This document shows, piece by piece, positions 1 to 8,187 of a stretch of DNA of 37,897 nucleotides. The DNA lies in contig CAMOSA010000002.1 in NCBI GenBank assembly GCA_946624335.1, positions 1 through 37,897 of the forward strand, written 5' to 3'. The notes under the pieces are model-generated. The model did no database searches. It saw only the letters and a program-made list of their open reading frames with translations, and had not been told where the DNA came from. The DNA comes from an uncultured Prevotellaceae bacterium (GTDB taxonomy: Bacteria > Bacteroidota > Bacteroidia > Bacteroidales > Bacteroidaceae). Each line of letters begins with the position of its first letter. Within the stretch, counting starts at the first letter, position 1. The translations under genes were made by a program, and so were the position numbers.

Positions 1-787
1 TGTTGTCAGAGCAGTAGTTCTCGTTGGTCTCGGCGCCGCAGTCGCAGAGCATCAGGCGTCCGGCCTCAAGGGGCCTGGGCGACGGATAGCCGTGCATGAT
101 CTCGCCGTGCATGGAGAGTATGCTGGGGAAGCTGACGATGCAGCCTCGCGACGAGGCGATGCCGCTGATGCGTCCGGCTATCTCCTGCTCGGTGACGCCG
201 GGGTGGCAGAGGCGCATCGCCGTCGTGTGCATCTCGTAGCCGATGGCACAGGCCCGCTCGATCTCGGCGACCTCCTCGGCTGACTTGACGATGCGCTGCT
301 CGACAACAGCCTGAATCAGTTTGAGGCTGGCTTTGGCGCGCTGCTCACGGGGATGTATGCCGGTGAGATCCATCAGCTGGATCATCAGGTCGTGGCGGTA
401 GGGCGGCAGGAAGTGGATGGTACGTCCGCTGTCTCGGGCATCATGGATGAGGCTGTCGAGGCGGCTCATGGGCGCACTCTTGCCCACGCCGGACTGCTCG
501 GCCATGTCTGCCACGCTGTCGACGGAGCCGAACCATACGATGTCCTCGATGTCGATATCGTTGCCGATCAGCCACTCCTCGCCCGTGTCGGCATCAATGA
601 CGCCTACGAGGCCGTCGCGCTGCAGGCCGAAGTAATAAAGGAAGGTGCTGTCCTGACGGAACTTGTAGCCGTTGGACGGATAGTTGACGGGCGACTCATT
701 GTTGCCGAAGAGCACGATGAGTCCGCTGCCGACGCGACGTCGCAGGACATCGCGTCGCTGTACGTAAGTCTGTTTACCGAATAGCAT
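1..787 (-). CDS. pepP: Xaa-Pro aminopeptidase (aminopeptidase P, M24 family), C-terminus cut by window edge
   Basis: The reading frame is open from an ATG at 787 to the window edge, giving about 262 residues that start MLFGKQTYVQRRDVLRRRV. The N-terminal half has the creatinase-like non-catalytic domain (YYFGLQRDGLVGVIDADTG). Then comes the start of the pita-bread metallopeptidase fold, with IVKSAEEVAEIERAC, SFPSILSMHGEIMHGY (conserved first His region) and LMLCDCGAET, which carries the first metal-ligand Asp. Members of this family remove an N-terminal residue preceding proline, using a dinuclear metal centre. The remaining metal ligands lie outside the window. It is the last visible gene of a minus-strand group after the clostripain-like protein and a small protein; 64 bp separate it from the latter. 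Family assignment is firm; substrate range is inferred. Confidence 0.88.
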   Translation of the reverse strand, partial: MLFGKQTYVQRRDVLRRRVGSGLIVLFGNNESPVNYPSNGYKFRQDSTFLYYFGLQRDGLVGVIDADTGEEWLIGNDIDIEDIVWFGSVDSVADMAEQSGVGKSAPMSRLDSLIHDARDSGRTIHFLPPYRHDLMIQLMDLTGIHPREQRAKASLKLIQAVVEQRIVKSAEEVAEIERACAIGYEMHTTAMRLCHPGVTEQEIAGRISGIASSRGCIVSFPSILSMHGEIMHGYPSPRPLEAGRLMLCDCGAETNENYCSDN

Positions 788-851
788 AGGTTCTATTTCT
801 CTGTTGTCAATTCTCAATACGTTGATGCCGGCAGGCTGGTGAGCCGATGCC

Positions 852-1121
852 TCATTGAGGCGCGTTCCACTCCTCCTCCACCTTTTCCCTGATCTGCAAC
901 AGCAATGCGAACTCGCCGTTGAAGGTGCGGCCGAGCTTCATGCGTGGCCTCAAGACCTTGATGATGCGCGCGACGGTGGCTGGCAGGTCGTTGAAGCGCA
1001 TGCTCTTTATCGAGTGGAGGGTGGCGGGCAGCTGATCCATGTGTTGCTCGAACCACTGGAAGCACTCCTCTATCTCCTCTTGGGTGTAGCTGGGCTTGAA
1101 ATGTGTGTTGACTGCTGCCAT
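852..1121 (-). CDS. Small conserved Bacteroidales protein of unknown function
   Basis: An 89-residue soluble protein without signal peptide or membrane segment. It begins MAAVNTHFKPSYTQEEIEECFQWFEQH and continues with a helical, charge-rich C-terminal part (NGEFALLLQIREKVEEEW). The pattern (YTQEEIEECFQWFEQH, LPATL, DLPATVARII, then a LLLQIRE helix) resembles a small uncharacterised family that I recall from other Bacteroidales, possibly one of the DUF6965 type; that name is from memory and unchecked. It starts 4 bp after the stop of the clostripain-like gene, so the two are co-transcribed. No function can be stated from sequence. Confidence 0.72.
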   Translation of the reverse strand: MAAVNTHFKPSYTQEEIEECFQWFEQHMDQLPATLHSIKSMRFNDLPATVARIIKVLRPRMKLGRTFNGEFALLLQIREKVEEEWNAPQ

Positions 1122-1125
1122 GATC

Positions 1126-2364
1126 TTACCAACCTGTTGAACTCAGCTTCACCGCGTCGTACCATTCGAGGCGGTGGTAATTGTTGATCCACTCGTCCGT
1201 GCTGTGAAGGCTCGTAGGCACAAACATCGACACGGCGGCACAGTTGTCGGGGTCGTCGACCCTCATGCTTCGTGAATAACCCGACGACCATCTTTCCGAG
1301 AGGAACCGATAAGGCACGGCTCGCTCCAGCACCAGGCGCCACTGGTCATAGACGCCCTCGGAGCAGCGCATGTTGAGGAAATGGCTCATGTCGTAGAACT
1401 CTGCGAAGTAGTCGGCATAGTCCTCCCGGTCGACGGGGAAGTAGCTCTGGACGCCCCAGCAGGCAGGCAGGGTGCGGTCGTGCATGATCTCGCTGATGAG
1501 CGGAGCGGTCGCCGCCACCAGCTGAGGCAGCTCGGACGTGCGGATGGCAGAGAGTATGACGCCGTGGTAGTCGATGGCGCCGAGGCCCTCGGTGTAGTAT
1601 TCGTAGTAGGCCTGCAACGGCAGTTGAGGCGAGATGCCACGTGTGCCCAGCATCCCCAGCAACTGGTCATAGGGTGCTCCGTCGCCAGGTATCTCTGCCG
1701 GCGAGCCCATCACCCAGTCGGCAACGTTGCGCAACTCGTAGGCGACCTCGATGCACTGCATGAAGCAGGCGTCGAAGAACAGAAAGTCGAGGTGAGGGTG
1801 GTGGCTGAGCACCTTGGCCAGCGTCGGGATATCCATCTGCGGACCCGAGTTGGACGATGAGGAGCGCTGGCCGTTGTCGATGCCGAAGCTGCGGCGCGGG
1901 GCGGCAGCGCGCGACTGGCGTCCCTTGGCAAAGACCCATCCCGAGGCATGGCTCCACATGACGAGGCCGTAGCTCTCAGCAGGATAGCGCTTGAAGATCT
2001 CGCCGAGCACCTGTTCCATGTCAGTGCTGTCCGTAGAGCAGATGTTGCGGGGATATTGGCAAACCACCTGCAGGGGCTGATCATGCATGCCGACGCAGAG
2101 ACGGCTCCCGCGTGAATCGTCCATGTAGAGCACGACGCGGCAGCCCTCGGGCACGTCCTTAAGGCCACGGGCGATCTCGGCGGAGTCGGAAGAGACGAAG
2201 CAGGACAGCGAGTTCTCGCCGGCCATATAGATGATGAGCGTGCGCTCCATCGTACGTCCCGGATGATCCCAACGATCGGCCTCGTCCTTGTGGCATGACA
2301 GGAGCTGCACCAAGCTTGCCGACGCTAATAATATATATATAAGGTGTGTGAAAATGCGTTTCAT
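1126..2364 (-). CDS. Clostripain-like cysteine peptidase (family C11), lipoprotein
   Basis: A 412-residue protein with a lipoprotein signal: hydrophobic stretch ILLASASLVQ followed by the lipobox LLSC, so Cys24 is probably lipidated. The body matches family C11: RTLIIYMAGENSL at the first core strand, VMWSHASGW with the catalytic His139, and LFFDACFMQCIEVAYEL with the nucleophile Cys200, followed by VMGSPAEIPGDGAPYD. Clostripain-type enzymes cleave after Arg or Lys; Bacteroidales have many surface or periplasmic members. Start at 2364 is set by the signal peptide. A TAATTTTG box (minus strand, 2376-2369) ends only 4 nt before the ATG, so the mRNA may be nearly leaderless. The gene is divergent from the histidine kinase. 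Catalytic assignment is strong; the physiological substrate is unknown. Confidence 0.85.
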   Translation of the reverse strand: MKRIFTHLIYILLASASLVQLLSCHKDEADRWDHPGRTMERTLIIYMAGENSLSCFVSSDSAEIARGLKDVPEGCRVVLYMDDSRGSRLCVGMHDQPLQVVCQYPRNICSTDSTDMEQVLGEIFKRYPAESYGLVMWSHASGWVFAKGRQSRAAAPRRSFGIDNGQRSSSSNSGPQMDIPTLAKVLSHHPHLDFLFFDACFMQCIEVAYELRNVADWVMGSPAEIPGDGAPYDQLLGMLGTRGISPQLPLQAYYEYYTEGLGAIDYHGVILSAIRTSELPQLVAATAPLISEIMHDRTLPACWGVQSYFPVDREDYADYFAEFYDMSHFLNMRCSEGVYDQWRLVLERAVPYRFLSERWSSGYSRSMRVDDPDNCAAVSMFVPTSLHSTDEWINNYHRLEWYDAVKLSSTGW

Positions 2365-2368
2365 GGCG

Positions 2369-2376
2369 CAAAATTA
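2369..2376 (-). promoter_or_regulatory. Bacteroidales -7 box (TAATTTTG) for the clostripain-like gene
   Basis: TAATTTTG on the minus strand fits the Bacteroidales -7 consensus TAnnTTTG and ends 4 nt before the start codon. No good TTTG is found at the -33 position, so this is a motif match with moderate support. Confidence 0.4.
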
Positions 2377-2446
2377 CATTTTTTTCTTCAATTCGCATAC
2401 TAAAATGCCCTTCTATTTCGTTTCTTTAATAAAAAAAGACAATTCA

Positions 2447-3604
2447 ATGCCCTGGACAGACAGAATGAGGCAGGTGAAAATCCTGCTCATGTGCGCCGCC
2501 ATCGTCATCAGTGCCCTCTCGCTGACATGGTCGCATTTCCTCGTCAGCGATCTCGCTCAGGAGGAGCAGCGCAAGATGGCCGTGTGGGCCGAGGCCATGC
2601 GTTCGCTCGAGCAAGCCGACGAGCAGACCGACCTGGCGCTGGTGCTCAAGGTCATCAACGGCAACCATACCATACCCGTCATCGTCATCGGCACCGACGG
2701 CTGTGTGCAGACCTATCGCAACCTGGAGGTGCGTGCTACGTCGCCCGAGGAGGTGGAGGCCATCGTCCAGCGCATGGCGAAGGGCATGAGGGCTCGAGGC
2801 AACGTCATACGCATCAGCCTCGACGACGACGAGTTCATGGAGATCTGCTACGACGAGAGCATCATGCTCAAACGTCTGGCGCGTTATCCTTACATCCAGC
2901 TCGGCATCGTGCTCATCTTCGTCGTCGTAGCCGTCTTCGCCCTGCTGAGCAGCAAGCGTGCCGAGCAGAACAAGGTGTGGGTGGGCCTCTCCAAGGAGAC
3001 GGCGCATCAGCTCGGGACACCTATCTCGTCGCTCATGGCTTGGACGCAGGTGCTGCGCGAGAACTACCCAGACGACGCGCTGCTGCCCGAGATGGACAAG
3101 GACGTGAAGCGCCTGCAGATGATCGCCGAGCGCTTCTCCAAGATTGGCTCGCGACCCGAGCCCAAGCCCGAGAACCTCAACGAGATCGTCGCTCACGTCG
3201 TGGACTACATCGGCCGTCGCACCAGCGAGCATGTCACCATCACCACACACCTGCCCGAGCAGCCCCTCTATGTCAATCTCTCGGCACAGCTCTTCGAGTG
3301 GGTCGTCGAGAACCTGTGCAAGAACGCCGTCGATGCCATGGGCGGGCAGGGGAGCATCGATATCACGGCCTTCGACAGCGACCAGCGCGTCATCGTCGAG
3401 GTGTCCGACACGGGCAAGGGTATCCCTAAGAACCATTTCAAGAATGTCTTCCAGCCCGGCTACACGACGAAGCAGCGTGGATGGGGCCTCGGCCTCTCGC
3501 TGGCAAAACGTATCGTCGAGGAGTACCACGGCGGACGTATCTTCGTGAAATCGTCGGAGATAGGCAAGGGCACCACTTTCCGCATCGAACTGAACAAAAA
3601 CTGA
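2447..3604 (+). CDS. Two-pass membrane sensor histidine kinase
   Basis: A 385-residue histidine kinase. A first membrane segment lies at about residues 9-31. A periplasmic sensor region of about 115 residues follows, then a second membrane segment at about 148-168. The cytoplasmic kinase has an H-box ETAHQLGTPISSL with phospho-acceptor His187 (HQLGTP instead of the usual HELRTP), an N-box ENLCKNAVDAM, a G1 box VSDTGKGIP, an F-box region and a G2 box GWGLGLSLAKRIVEEY. ATG at 2447 is preferred because it puts the first membrane helix near the N-terminus; upstream in-frame starts would add a non-conserved tail overlapping the divergent gene's promoter. No response regulator gene is adjacent, so it is an orphan kinase here. 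The signal sensed is unknown. Confidence 0.88.
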   Translation: MPWTDRMRQVKILLMCAAIVISALSLTWSHFLVSDLAQEEQRKMAVWAEAMRSLEQADEQTDLALVLKVINGNHTIPVIVIGTDGCVQTYRNLEVRATSPEEVEAIVQRMAKGMRARGNVIRISLDDDEFMEICYDESIMLKRLARYPYIQLGIVLIFVVVAVFALLSSKRAEQNKVWVGLSKETAHQLGTPISSLMAWTQVLRENYPDDALLPEMDKDVKRLQMIAERFSKIGSRPEPKPENLNEIVAHVVDYIGRRTSEHVTITTHLPEQPLYVNLSAQLFEWVVENLCKNAVDAMGGQGSIDITAFDSDQRVIVEVSDTGKGIPKNHFKNVFQPGYTTKQRGWGLGLSLAKRIVEEYHGGRIFVKSSEIGKGTTFRIELNKN

Positions 3605-3636
3605 CGGCAAAGAGGCACCAAATGTTCAAAAACCTT

Positions 3637-3666
3637 AAACTTTAGGCCCTAAACCTTAAAGTTTTT
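3637..3666 (+). terminator. Possible weak terminator after the histidine kinase
   Basis: AAACTTTA (3637-3644) can pair with TAAAGTTT (3657-3664), followed by a short T run. The stem is AT-rich and only 8 bp, and it lies just before the next promoter, so support is limited. Confidence 0.3.
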
Positions 3667-3676
3667 GGCTGTTTCC

Positions 3677-3707
3677 TTTGTCACTCAAGAAAAAACACCT
3701 ACCTTTG
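3677..3707 (+). promoter_or_regulatory. Consensus Bacteroidales promoter for the YceD-rpmF-fabH-era-der operon
   Basis: TTTG at 3677-3680, exactly 19 bp, then TACCTTTG at 3700-3707. This is a perfect match to the known Bacteroides -33/-7 consensus (TTTG, N19-21, TAnnTTTG). Transcription should begin about 3-7 nt after the -7 box, so right at or next to the ATG at 3716. Confidence 0.8.
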
Positions 3708-3715
3708 CAGCCCGT

Positions 3716-4273
3716 ATGGACACATTGAGCCGCTACAAGATAGATTTCCGTGACCTCTCCGACGAGCCGACGGCTTTCACGTGGGAGCTACGTGACTCTT
3801 TCTTCAGCGCCCTTGACGTGCAGGATATACAGCACGGCGAGCTCACGGCCACGCTTCGGGTGAACAAGAAGGCGGCGGGCTTCCGGCTGCTCATCCACGC
3901 CACTGGGACCATTCAGATTCCGTGCGACCGCTGCCTCGAACCGATGACTCAACCCATTGATGCCGAGGACAGCATCGAGGTACGCTTAGGCGACACCTTC
4001 GACGACGACGGCGAGCGCATCATCATCCCCGAGGACGATCCGGTCCTCGACGTGAGCTGGAATCTCTATGAGACCATCGCCTTGGCCATACCCATCTTCC
4101 ATGTCCACCCCGAAGGGGAATGCCCGGAAGAGGTCAGCCAATACCTCGTTGCCGACGACGAACCCGGCGGCAGCGACAGCGAAGGCGCCACCGACAACCA
4201 ACCCACCGACTCGCGATGGGACGCTCTGCGGAGCCTCCTCGGCGACTCGGAGCACACTAACAGTCAATCGTAA
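3716..4273 (+). CDS. yceD: YceD-like DUF177 protein (rRNA/ribosome-associated), upstream of L32
   Basis: A 185-residue protein starting MDTLSRYKIDFRDLSDEP. The DUF177/YceD signature is present: ATGTIQIPCDRCLEPMTQPI with its CxxC pair, then SIEVRLGD and an acidic stretch ending IIPEDDPVLDVSWNLYETIALAIPIFHVHPEGEC. YceD is encoded directly upstream of rpmF in most bacteria and has been linked to 23S rRNA accumulation; the exact role is unsettled. ATG 3716 is chosen over an upstream in-frame start at 3665, because the latter lies upstream of the promoter's -7 box and would add a non-conserved peptide. The resulting mRNA would have almost no 5' leader. The C-terminal tail (after residue about 145) is acidic and low-complexity. 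Confidence 0.85.
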   Translation: MDTLSRYKIDFRDLSDEPTAFTWELRDSFFSALDVQDIQHGELTATLRVNKKAAGFRLLIHATGTIQIPCDRCLEPMTQPIDAEDSIEVRLGDTFDDDGERIIIPEDDPVLDVSWNLYETIALAIPIFHVHPEGECPEEVSQYLVADDEPGGSDSEGATDNQPTDSRWDALRSLLGDSEHTNSQS

Positions 4274-4296
4274 AATCATTAAATAGTAAAAAACTC

Positions 4297-4479
4297 ATGG
4301 CACATCCTAAAAGAAGACAATCCAAGACACGCACACTCAAGCGTAGAACTCATGACAAGGCTGTAGCACCCGCTCTGGCCGTATGCCCCAACTGCGGTGA
4401 GTTCCACATCTACCACACCGTATGCCCCGCCTGTGGCTACTACCGCGGCAAGGTAGCTATTGAGAAGGAAGAAGCGTAA
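4297..4479 (+). CDS. rpmF: 50S ribosomal protein L32
   Basis: A 60-residue protein starting MAHPKRRQSKTRTLKRRTH, the hallmark basic N-terminus of bL32. It keeps the zinc-binding type with two CxxC pairs (CPNC at residues 30-33 and CPAC at 43-46). It is a structural component of the large ribosomal subunit. It follows the YceD-like gene by 23 bp in the classical yceD-rpmF arrangement. Confidence 0.97.
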   Translation: MAHPKRRQSKTRTLKRRTHDKAVAPALAVCPNCGEFHIYHTVCPACGYYRGKVAIEKEEA

Positions 4480-4483
4480 GCAT

Positions 4484-4605
4484 TCAATTCACAATTGATA
4501 ATTCACAATTCATAATTCAAAGTTCACAATCTGTCACGGAGGTGTTGGAGGCTTATGCCTGCACATCGAAGTAATTGTGAATTATGAATTGTGAATTGTG
4601 AATTC
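4484..4605. repeat. Arm-core-inverted-arm tract of AATTCACAATT units
   Basis: Between rpmF and fabH. The left arm (4484-4531) is built of AATTCACAATT/AATTCATAATT units. A 40-nt core (4532-4571) is unrelated and contains GGCTTATGCC. The right arm (4572-4605) has the same units in reverse complement (AATTGTGAATT). The whole can fold as a long AT-rich hairpin inside the operon transcript. No protein is encoded. Confidence 0.75.
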
Positions 4606-4614
4606 TTTTTTGTT

Positions 4615-5616
4615 ATGGAAAAACTACACGCTATCATCACCGGTATCGGTGGTTATGTGCCTGACTACGTGCTGACCAACGAGGAGCTCAGCCGTATGGT
4701 CGACACCTCCGACGAATGGATCATGACGCGTATTGGCGTCAAGGAACGTCGTATCCTCAATGAGGAAGGCCTGGGCCCCAGCTATATGGCCCGTAAGGCC
4801 GTCCGCCAGCTCCTCGAGAAGACCGGCACCGACCCCCTGACGGTCGATGCCGTCGTCTGTTCCACCTCGACGGCCGACTACCATTTCCCCTCCACCGCCA
4901 GCATCGTCCTGGGCAAGTGCGGCATGACGAATGCCCACGCCTTCGAGCTCTCTGCGGCCTGCTCCGGTTTCCTCTACGCCATGGATCAGGCTGCCTGCAT
5001 GATTGAGAGCGGACGTTACAAGAAGATCGTCGTCATCGGTGCCGACAAGATGTCGAGCATCGTCGACTATACCGACCGCCAGACCTGTCCCATCTTCGGC
5101 GACGGCGCCGCTGCCGTGCTCGTAGAGCCCACTGCCGAGGAAGGCTATGGATGGCAGGACAGCTACTTGCGCACCGACGGTCAAGGGCTGCCTTTCCTCA
5201 ACCTCACGGCCGGCGGATCGGCTAACCCGCCCTCCTATTTCACCCTCGAGCATCGTATGCACTACCTGCATCAGGAGGGACGGACAGTCTTCAAGTTCGC
5301 TGTCACCAATATGTCCGATGCTACCGCCATCGTGGCCGAGCGCAACGGGCTCAACAAGGACAACATAGACTGGGTCATCCCCCACCAGGCCAATGTACGC
5401 ATCATCGAGGCCGTGGCCAAGCGCCTGGAGCTGCCCATGGACAAGGTCATGCTCAATATCCAGCGCTACGGCAACACCTCCAGCGCCACGCTGCCCCTCG
5501 CCCTCTGGGACTACGAGCGTCAGCTGCACAAAGGCGACAACCTCATCTTCACCGCCTTTGGCGCCGGCTTCACATGGGGCGCTGCCTACATGAAGTGGGG
5601 CTACGACGGGGCGTGA
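4615..5616 (+). CDS. fabH: 3-oxoacyl-[ACP] synthase III (KAS III)
   Basis: A 333-residue enzyme that starts fatty acid elongation by condensing acetyl-CoA (or another primer) with malonyl-ACP. The catalytic triad is visible: Cys116 in [11 protein letters not shown], His257 in [11 protein letters not shown] and Asn287 in [11 protein letters not shown]. The N-terminus [18 protein letters not shown] is typical, and [17 protein letters not shown] matches the CoA-binding region. ATG 4615 begins the conserved [12 protein letters not shown]; an upstream in-frame ATG at 4591 would translate part of the repeat arm and is not preferred. Length is normal for the family. It sits in the conserved rpmF-fabH-era-der order. 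Confidence 0.96.
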   Translation: MEKLHAIITGIGGYVPDYVLTNEELSRMVDTSDEWIMTRIGVKERRILNEEGLGPSYMARKAVRQLLEKTGTDPLTVDAVVCSTSTADYHFPSTASIVLGKCGMTNAHAFELSAACSGFLYAMDQAACMIESGRYKKIVVIGADKMSSIVDYTDRQTCPIFGDGAAAVLVEPTAEEGYGWQDSYLRTDGQGLPFLNLTAGGSANPPSYFTLEHRMHYLHQEGRTVFKFAVTNMSDATAIVAERNGLNKDNIDWVIPHQANVRIIEAVAKRLELPMDKVMLNIQRYGNTSSATLPLALWDYERQLHKGDNLIFTAFGAGFTWGAAYMKWGYDGA

Positions 5617-5633
5617 GGGATGCGCTATGCTCA

Positions 5634-5762
5634 TCCCTCACCCCTCACCCCTCAACCCTCAACGCTCAACCCTCAACTCTCACCCCTCAACGCTCAACCC
5701 TCACCCCTCAACGCTCACCCCTCAACGCTCAACGCTCAACCCTCACCCCTCAACGCTCAACC
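5634..5762. repeat. Heptameric CTCAACN tandem tract between fabH and era
   Basis: About 18 head-to-tail 7-nt units, variants CTCAACC, CTCAACG, CTCACCC and CTCAACT, begin just after the fabH stop and end 20 nt before the era start. Read on the plus strand the tract has no stop codon and would encode repeats such as STLNSQP/PLNAQPS. An in-frame ATG at 5620 would join it to Era as a 54-residue extension. Confidence 0.85.
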
Positions 5763-5781
5763 ACGGCCTCAGGCCGATCCT

Positions 5782-6663
5782 ATGCACAAATCTGGTTTCG
5801 TAAACATAGTCGGCAACCCCAACGTCGGCAAGTCGACGCTCATGAATCTTCTCGTGGGCGAGCGTATCTCTATCGCCACCTTCAAGGCCCAGACGACGCG
5901 CCATCGCATCATGGGCATCCTCAACACGCCGGACATGCAGATCTGCTTCTCCGACACGCCCGGCGTGCTCAAGCCCAACTATAAGCTTCAGGAGCAGATG
6001 CTGCAGTTCTCCGAGAGCGCGTTGCAGGACGCCGACGTGCTGCTCTACGTCACCGACATGGTGGAGACGCCCGACAAGAACGCCGACTTCCTGCAGAAGG
6101 TGCAGCAGATGAAGGTGCCCGTCCTCGTGCTCATCAACAAGATCGACCTGAGCAACCAGGAGGCCCTCGCACAGAAGGTCGACGAGTGGCACGGCGTGCT
6201 GCCGCAGGCCGAGGTCTTCCCCATCTCTGCCCTCCACCGCTTCGGCGTCGACGTCGTGCTCAACCGCATCAAGCAGTTGCTGCCCGAGTCGCCCGCCTAC
6301 TTCGATAAGGACACGTGGACCGACAAGCCCGCCCGCTTCTTCGTCACCGAGATCATACGCGAGAAGATCCTCCTTTATTATGATAAGGAGGTGCCATACG
6401 CCGTCGAGCCCGTCGTCGAGAAGTTCCACGAGGAAGAAAAGCTCATCCGCATCGAGGCCGTCATATACGTCGAGCGTGAGTCGCAGAAAGGCATCATCAT
6501 AGGCCATCAGGGCGTAGCCCTCAAGCGCGTCTCCACCGAGGCACGTCGCGAGCTCGAGCGCTTCTTCGGCAAGCGCATCTACCTCCAGTGCTTCGTCAAG
6601 GTCGATAAGGATTGGCGCAGCTCCGAACGGGCGATGAAGCAGTTCGGGTACGACCTTAATTAA
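5782..6663 (+). CDS. era: GTPase Era
   Basis: A 293-residue GTPase for 16S rRNA processing and 30S assembly. G1 is GNPNVGKS, G2 lies around TTRHRIMGI, G3 is DTPG and G4 is NKID. The C-terminal KH RNA-binding domain includes YVERESQKGIIIGHQGVALKRV. MHKSGFVNIVGNPNVG at 5782 is the conserved start. The frame is open further back through the CTCAACN tract to 5620, so an N-terminally extended form is conceivable, but it would consist almost only of repeat-encoded residues. Co-transcription with fabH and der is expected. Confidence 0.95.
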   Translation: MHKSGFVNIVGNPNVGKSTLMNLLVGERISIATFKAQTTRHRIMGILNTPDMQICFSDTPGVLKPNYKLQEQMLQFSESALQDADVLLYVTDMVETPDKNADFLQKVQQMKVPVLVLINKIDLSNQEALAQKVDEWHGVLPQAEVFPISALHRFGVDVVLNRIKQLLPESPAYFDKDTWTDKPARFFVTEIIREKILLYYDKEVPYAVEPVVEKFHEEEKLIRIEAVIYVERESQKGIIIGHQGVALKRVSTEARRELERFFGKRIYLQCFVKVDKDWRSSERAMKQFGYDLN

Positions 6664-6818
6664 TGAAAAATGAAAGAGTGAAAAGTGAAAAATAAAAATT
6701 ACGATTGACAATAGATAAGGTAACCCTTATTTTTCACTTTTCATTTTTCACTTTTCACTCTTCGCCCTCTCCTAAGTAACTCTTATTTTTCACTTTTCAT
6801 TTTTCACTTTTCACTCTT
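6662..6818. repeat. Arm-core-inverted-arm tract (TTTTTCACTTTTCA family) with a perfect 37-bp duplication
   Basis: The era-der intergenic space. The left arm (6662-6700) has GTGAAAAGTGAAAAAT units; after a core of about 25 nt the same units appear inverted (6726-6762). A second copy of that 37-nt arm follows at 6782-6818 and is identical base for base. Strong stem potential lies directly before the der start codon at 6824. The left arm overlaps the era stop codon. Confidence 0.8.
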
Positions 6819-6823
6819 AAATA

Positions 6824-8131
6824 ATGCTCGTAGCCATCGTCGGACGCCCCAATGTGGGCAAGTCCACCCTCTTCAACCGTCTGACCAAGACCCGTCATGC
6901 CATCGTCTCGGACGAAGCCGGCACCACCCGCGACCGCCAGTACGGCAAGTGTGAGTGGGTCGGCCGTGAGTTCTCTGTCGTCGACACCGGCGGCTGGGTC
7001 GTCAACTCCGACGATATCTTCGAGGAGGAGATACGCAAGCAGGTCACCCTCGCCACCGAGGAGGCCGACGTCATCCTCTTCCTCGTCGACATCAACACCG
7101 GCGTCACCGACCTCGATGAGGCCGTCGCCGGCATCCTGCGCCGCACCGACAAGCCCGTCATCCTCGTCGCCAACAAGACCGACAACGGCGACCAGCAGTG
7201 GCAGGCCGCCGAGTTCTACAGCCTCGGCCTCGGCGATCCCTTCTGCATCAGCTCTGCCACCGGCAGCGGCACCGGCGACCTCCTCGACCTCATCCTCGAG
7301 AAGATGCCGCAGACCGACGAGATCCGCGAGGAGCTCGAACTGCCACGCATCGCCGTCGTCGGGCGGCCCAATGTCGGCAAGAGCAGCCTCACCAACGCCT
7401 TCATCGGCGAGGACCGCCATATCGTCACCGACATCGCCGGCACCACACGCGACAGCATCTACACCCGATACCAAAAGTTCGGCTTCGACTTCCTGCTCGT
7501 CGACACCGCCGGCATACGCCGCAAGTCCAAGGTCAACGAGGACCTCGAGTTCTACAGCGTCATGCGTTCCATACGCTCCATCGAGAACTCCGATGTCTGC
7601 ATCCTCATGCTCGACGCCACACGCGGCATCGAGGCGCAGGACCTCAACATCTTCCAGCTCATACAGCGCAACCAGAAAGGTCTCGTCGTCGTCGTCAACA
7701 AGTGGGACCTCGTCGAGGACAAGTCCACCACCGCCATCAAGTACTTCGAGGACACCATCCGCGAGCGCATGGCACCGTTCACCGACTTCGACATCATCTT
7801 CGCCTCGGCCCTCACCAAGCAGCGCATCTTCAAGGTCCTCGAGACAGCCGCCGAGGTCGCCAAGCACCGCCGGGCACGCGTCGGAACGACGAAGCTCAAC
7901 CAGGAGATGCTGCCGCTCATCGAGGCCTATCCGCCGCCATCGATGAAGGGCAAGTACATCAAGATCAAGTACTGCTCGCAGCTGCCTGACACCCGCATCC
8001 CCTCGTTCGTCTTCTACGCCAACCTGCCGCAGTACGTCAAGGAGCCCTACCGCCGCTTCCTCGAGAACCAGATACGCGAGCGTTGGAACTTCTCCGGCAC
8101 ACCCATCAACATCTTCATCCGGCAGAAGTAA
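6824..8131 (+). CDS. der: Ribosome biogenesis GTPase Der (EngA)
   Basis: A 435-residue double GTPase needed for 50S subunit assembly. The first G domain has GRPNVGKS at residues 7-14, DTGG and NKTD. The second has GRPNVGKS again, DTAG and NKWD. A C-terminal KH-like domain ends [11 protein letters not shown], a typical Der C-terminus. Start at ATG 6824 gives the canonical [15 protein letters not shown]. It is the last gene of the yceD-rpmF-fabH-era-der operon. No clear terminator is seen after it; a long gene-free region with a repeated element follows. Confidence 0.96.
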   Translation: MLVAIVGRPNVGKSTLFNRLTKTRHAIVSDEAGTTRDRQYGKCEWVGREFSVVDTGGWVVNSDDIFEEEIRKQVTLATEEADVILFLVDINTGVTDLDEAVAGILRRTDKPVILVANKTDNGDQQWQAAEFYSLGLGDPFCISSATGSGTGDLLDLILEKMPQTDEIREELELPRIAVVGRPNVGKSSLTNAFIGEDRHIVTDIAGTTRDSIYTRYQKFGFDFLLVDTAGIRRKSKVNEDLEFYSVMRSIRSIENSDVCILMLDATRGIEAQDLNIFQLIQRNQKGLVVVVNKWDLVEDKSTTAIKYFEDTIRERMAPFTDFDIIFASALTKQRIFKVLETAAEVAKHRRARVGTTKLNQEMLPLIEAYPPPSMKGKYIKIKYCSQLPDTRIPSFVFYANLPQYVKEPYRRFLENQIRERWNFSGTPINIFIRQK

Positions 8132-8187
8132 GACGTCCGGTGCAAGCACGACGGAGGGCTGGGTTAATATGCAATATACAACCTTTC

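Noticed and set aside
5620-5781. Independent proline/serine-rich peptide gene between fabH and era
   Set aside because: It is only the translation of the CTCAACN tract and runs in frame into era without its own stop or conserved content.
6797-8149. Long antisense reading frame (about 450 codons) opposite der
   Set aside because: The GC-rich codon pattern of der leaves the opposite strand open; the plus strand encodes a complete, motif-perfect Der. The same applies to antisense frames at 2444-3610, 4624-5634, 5743-6711, 20343-21404, 26258-27631 and 27713-29113.
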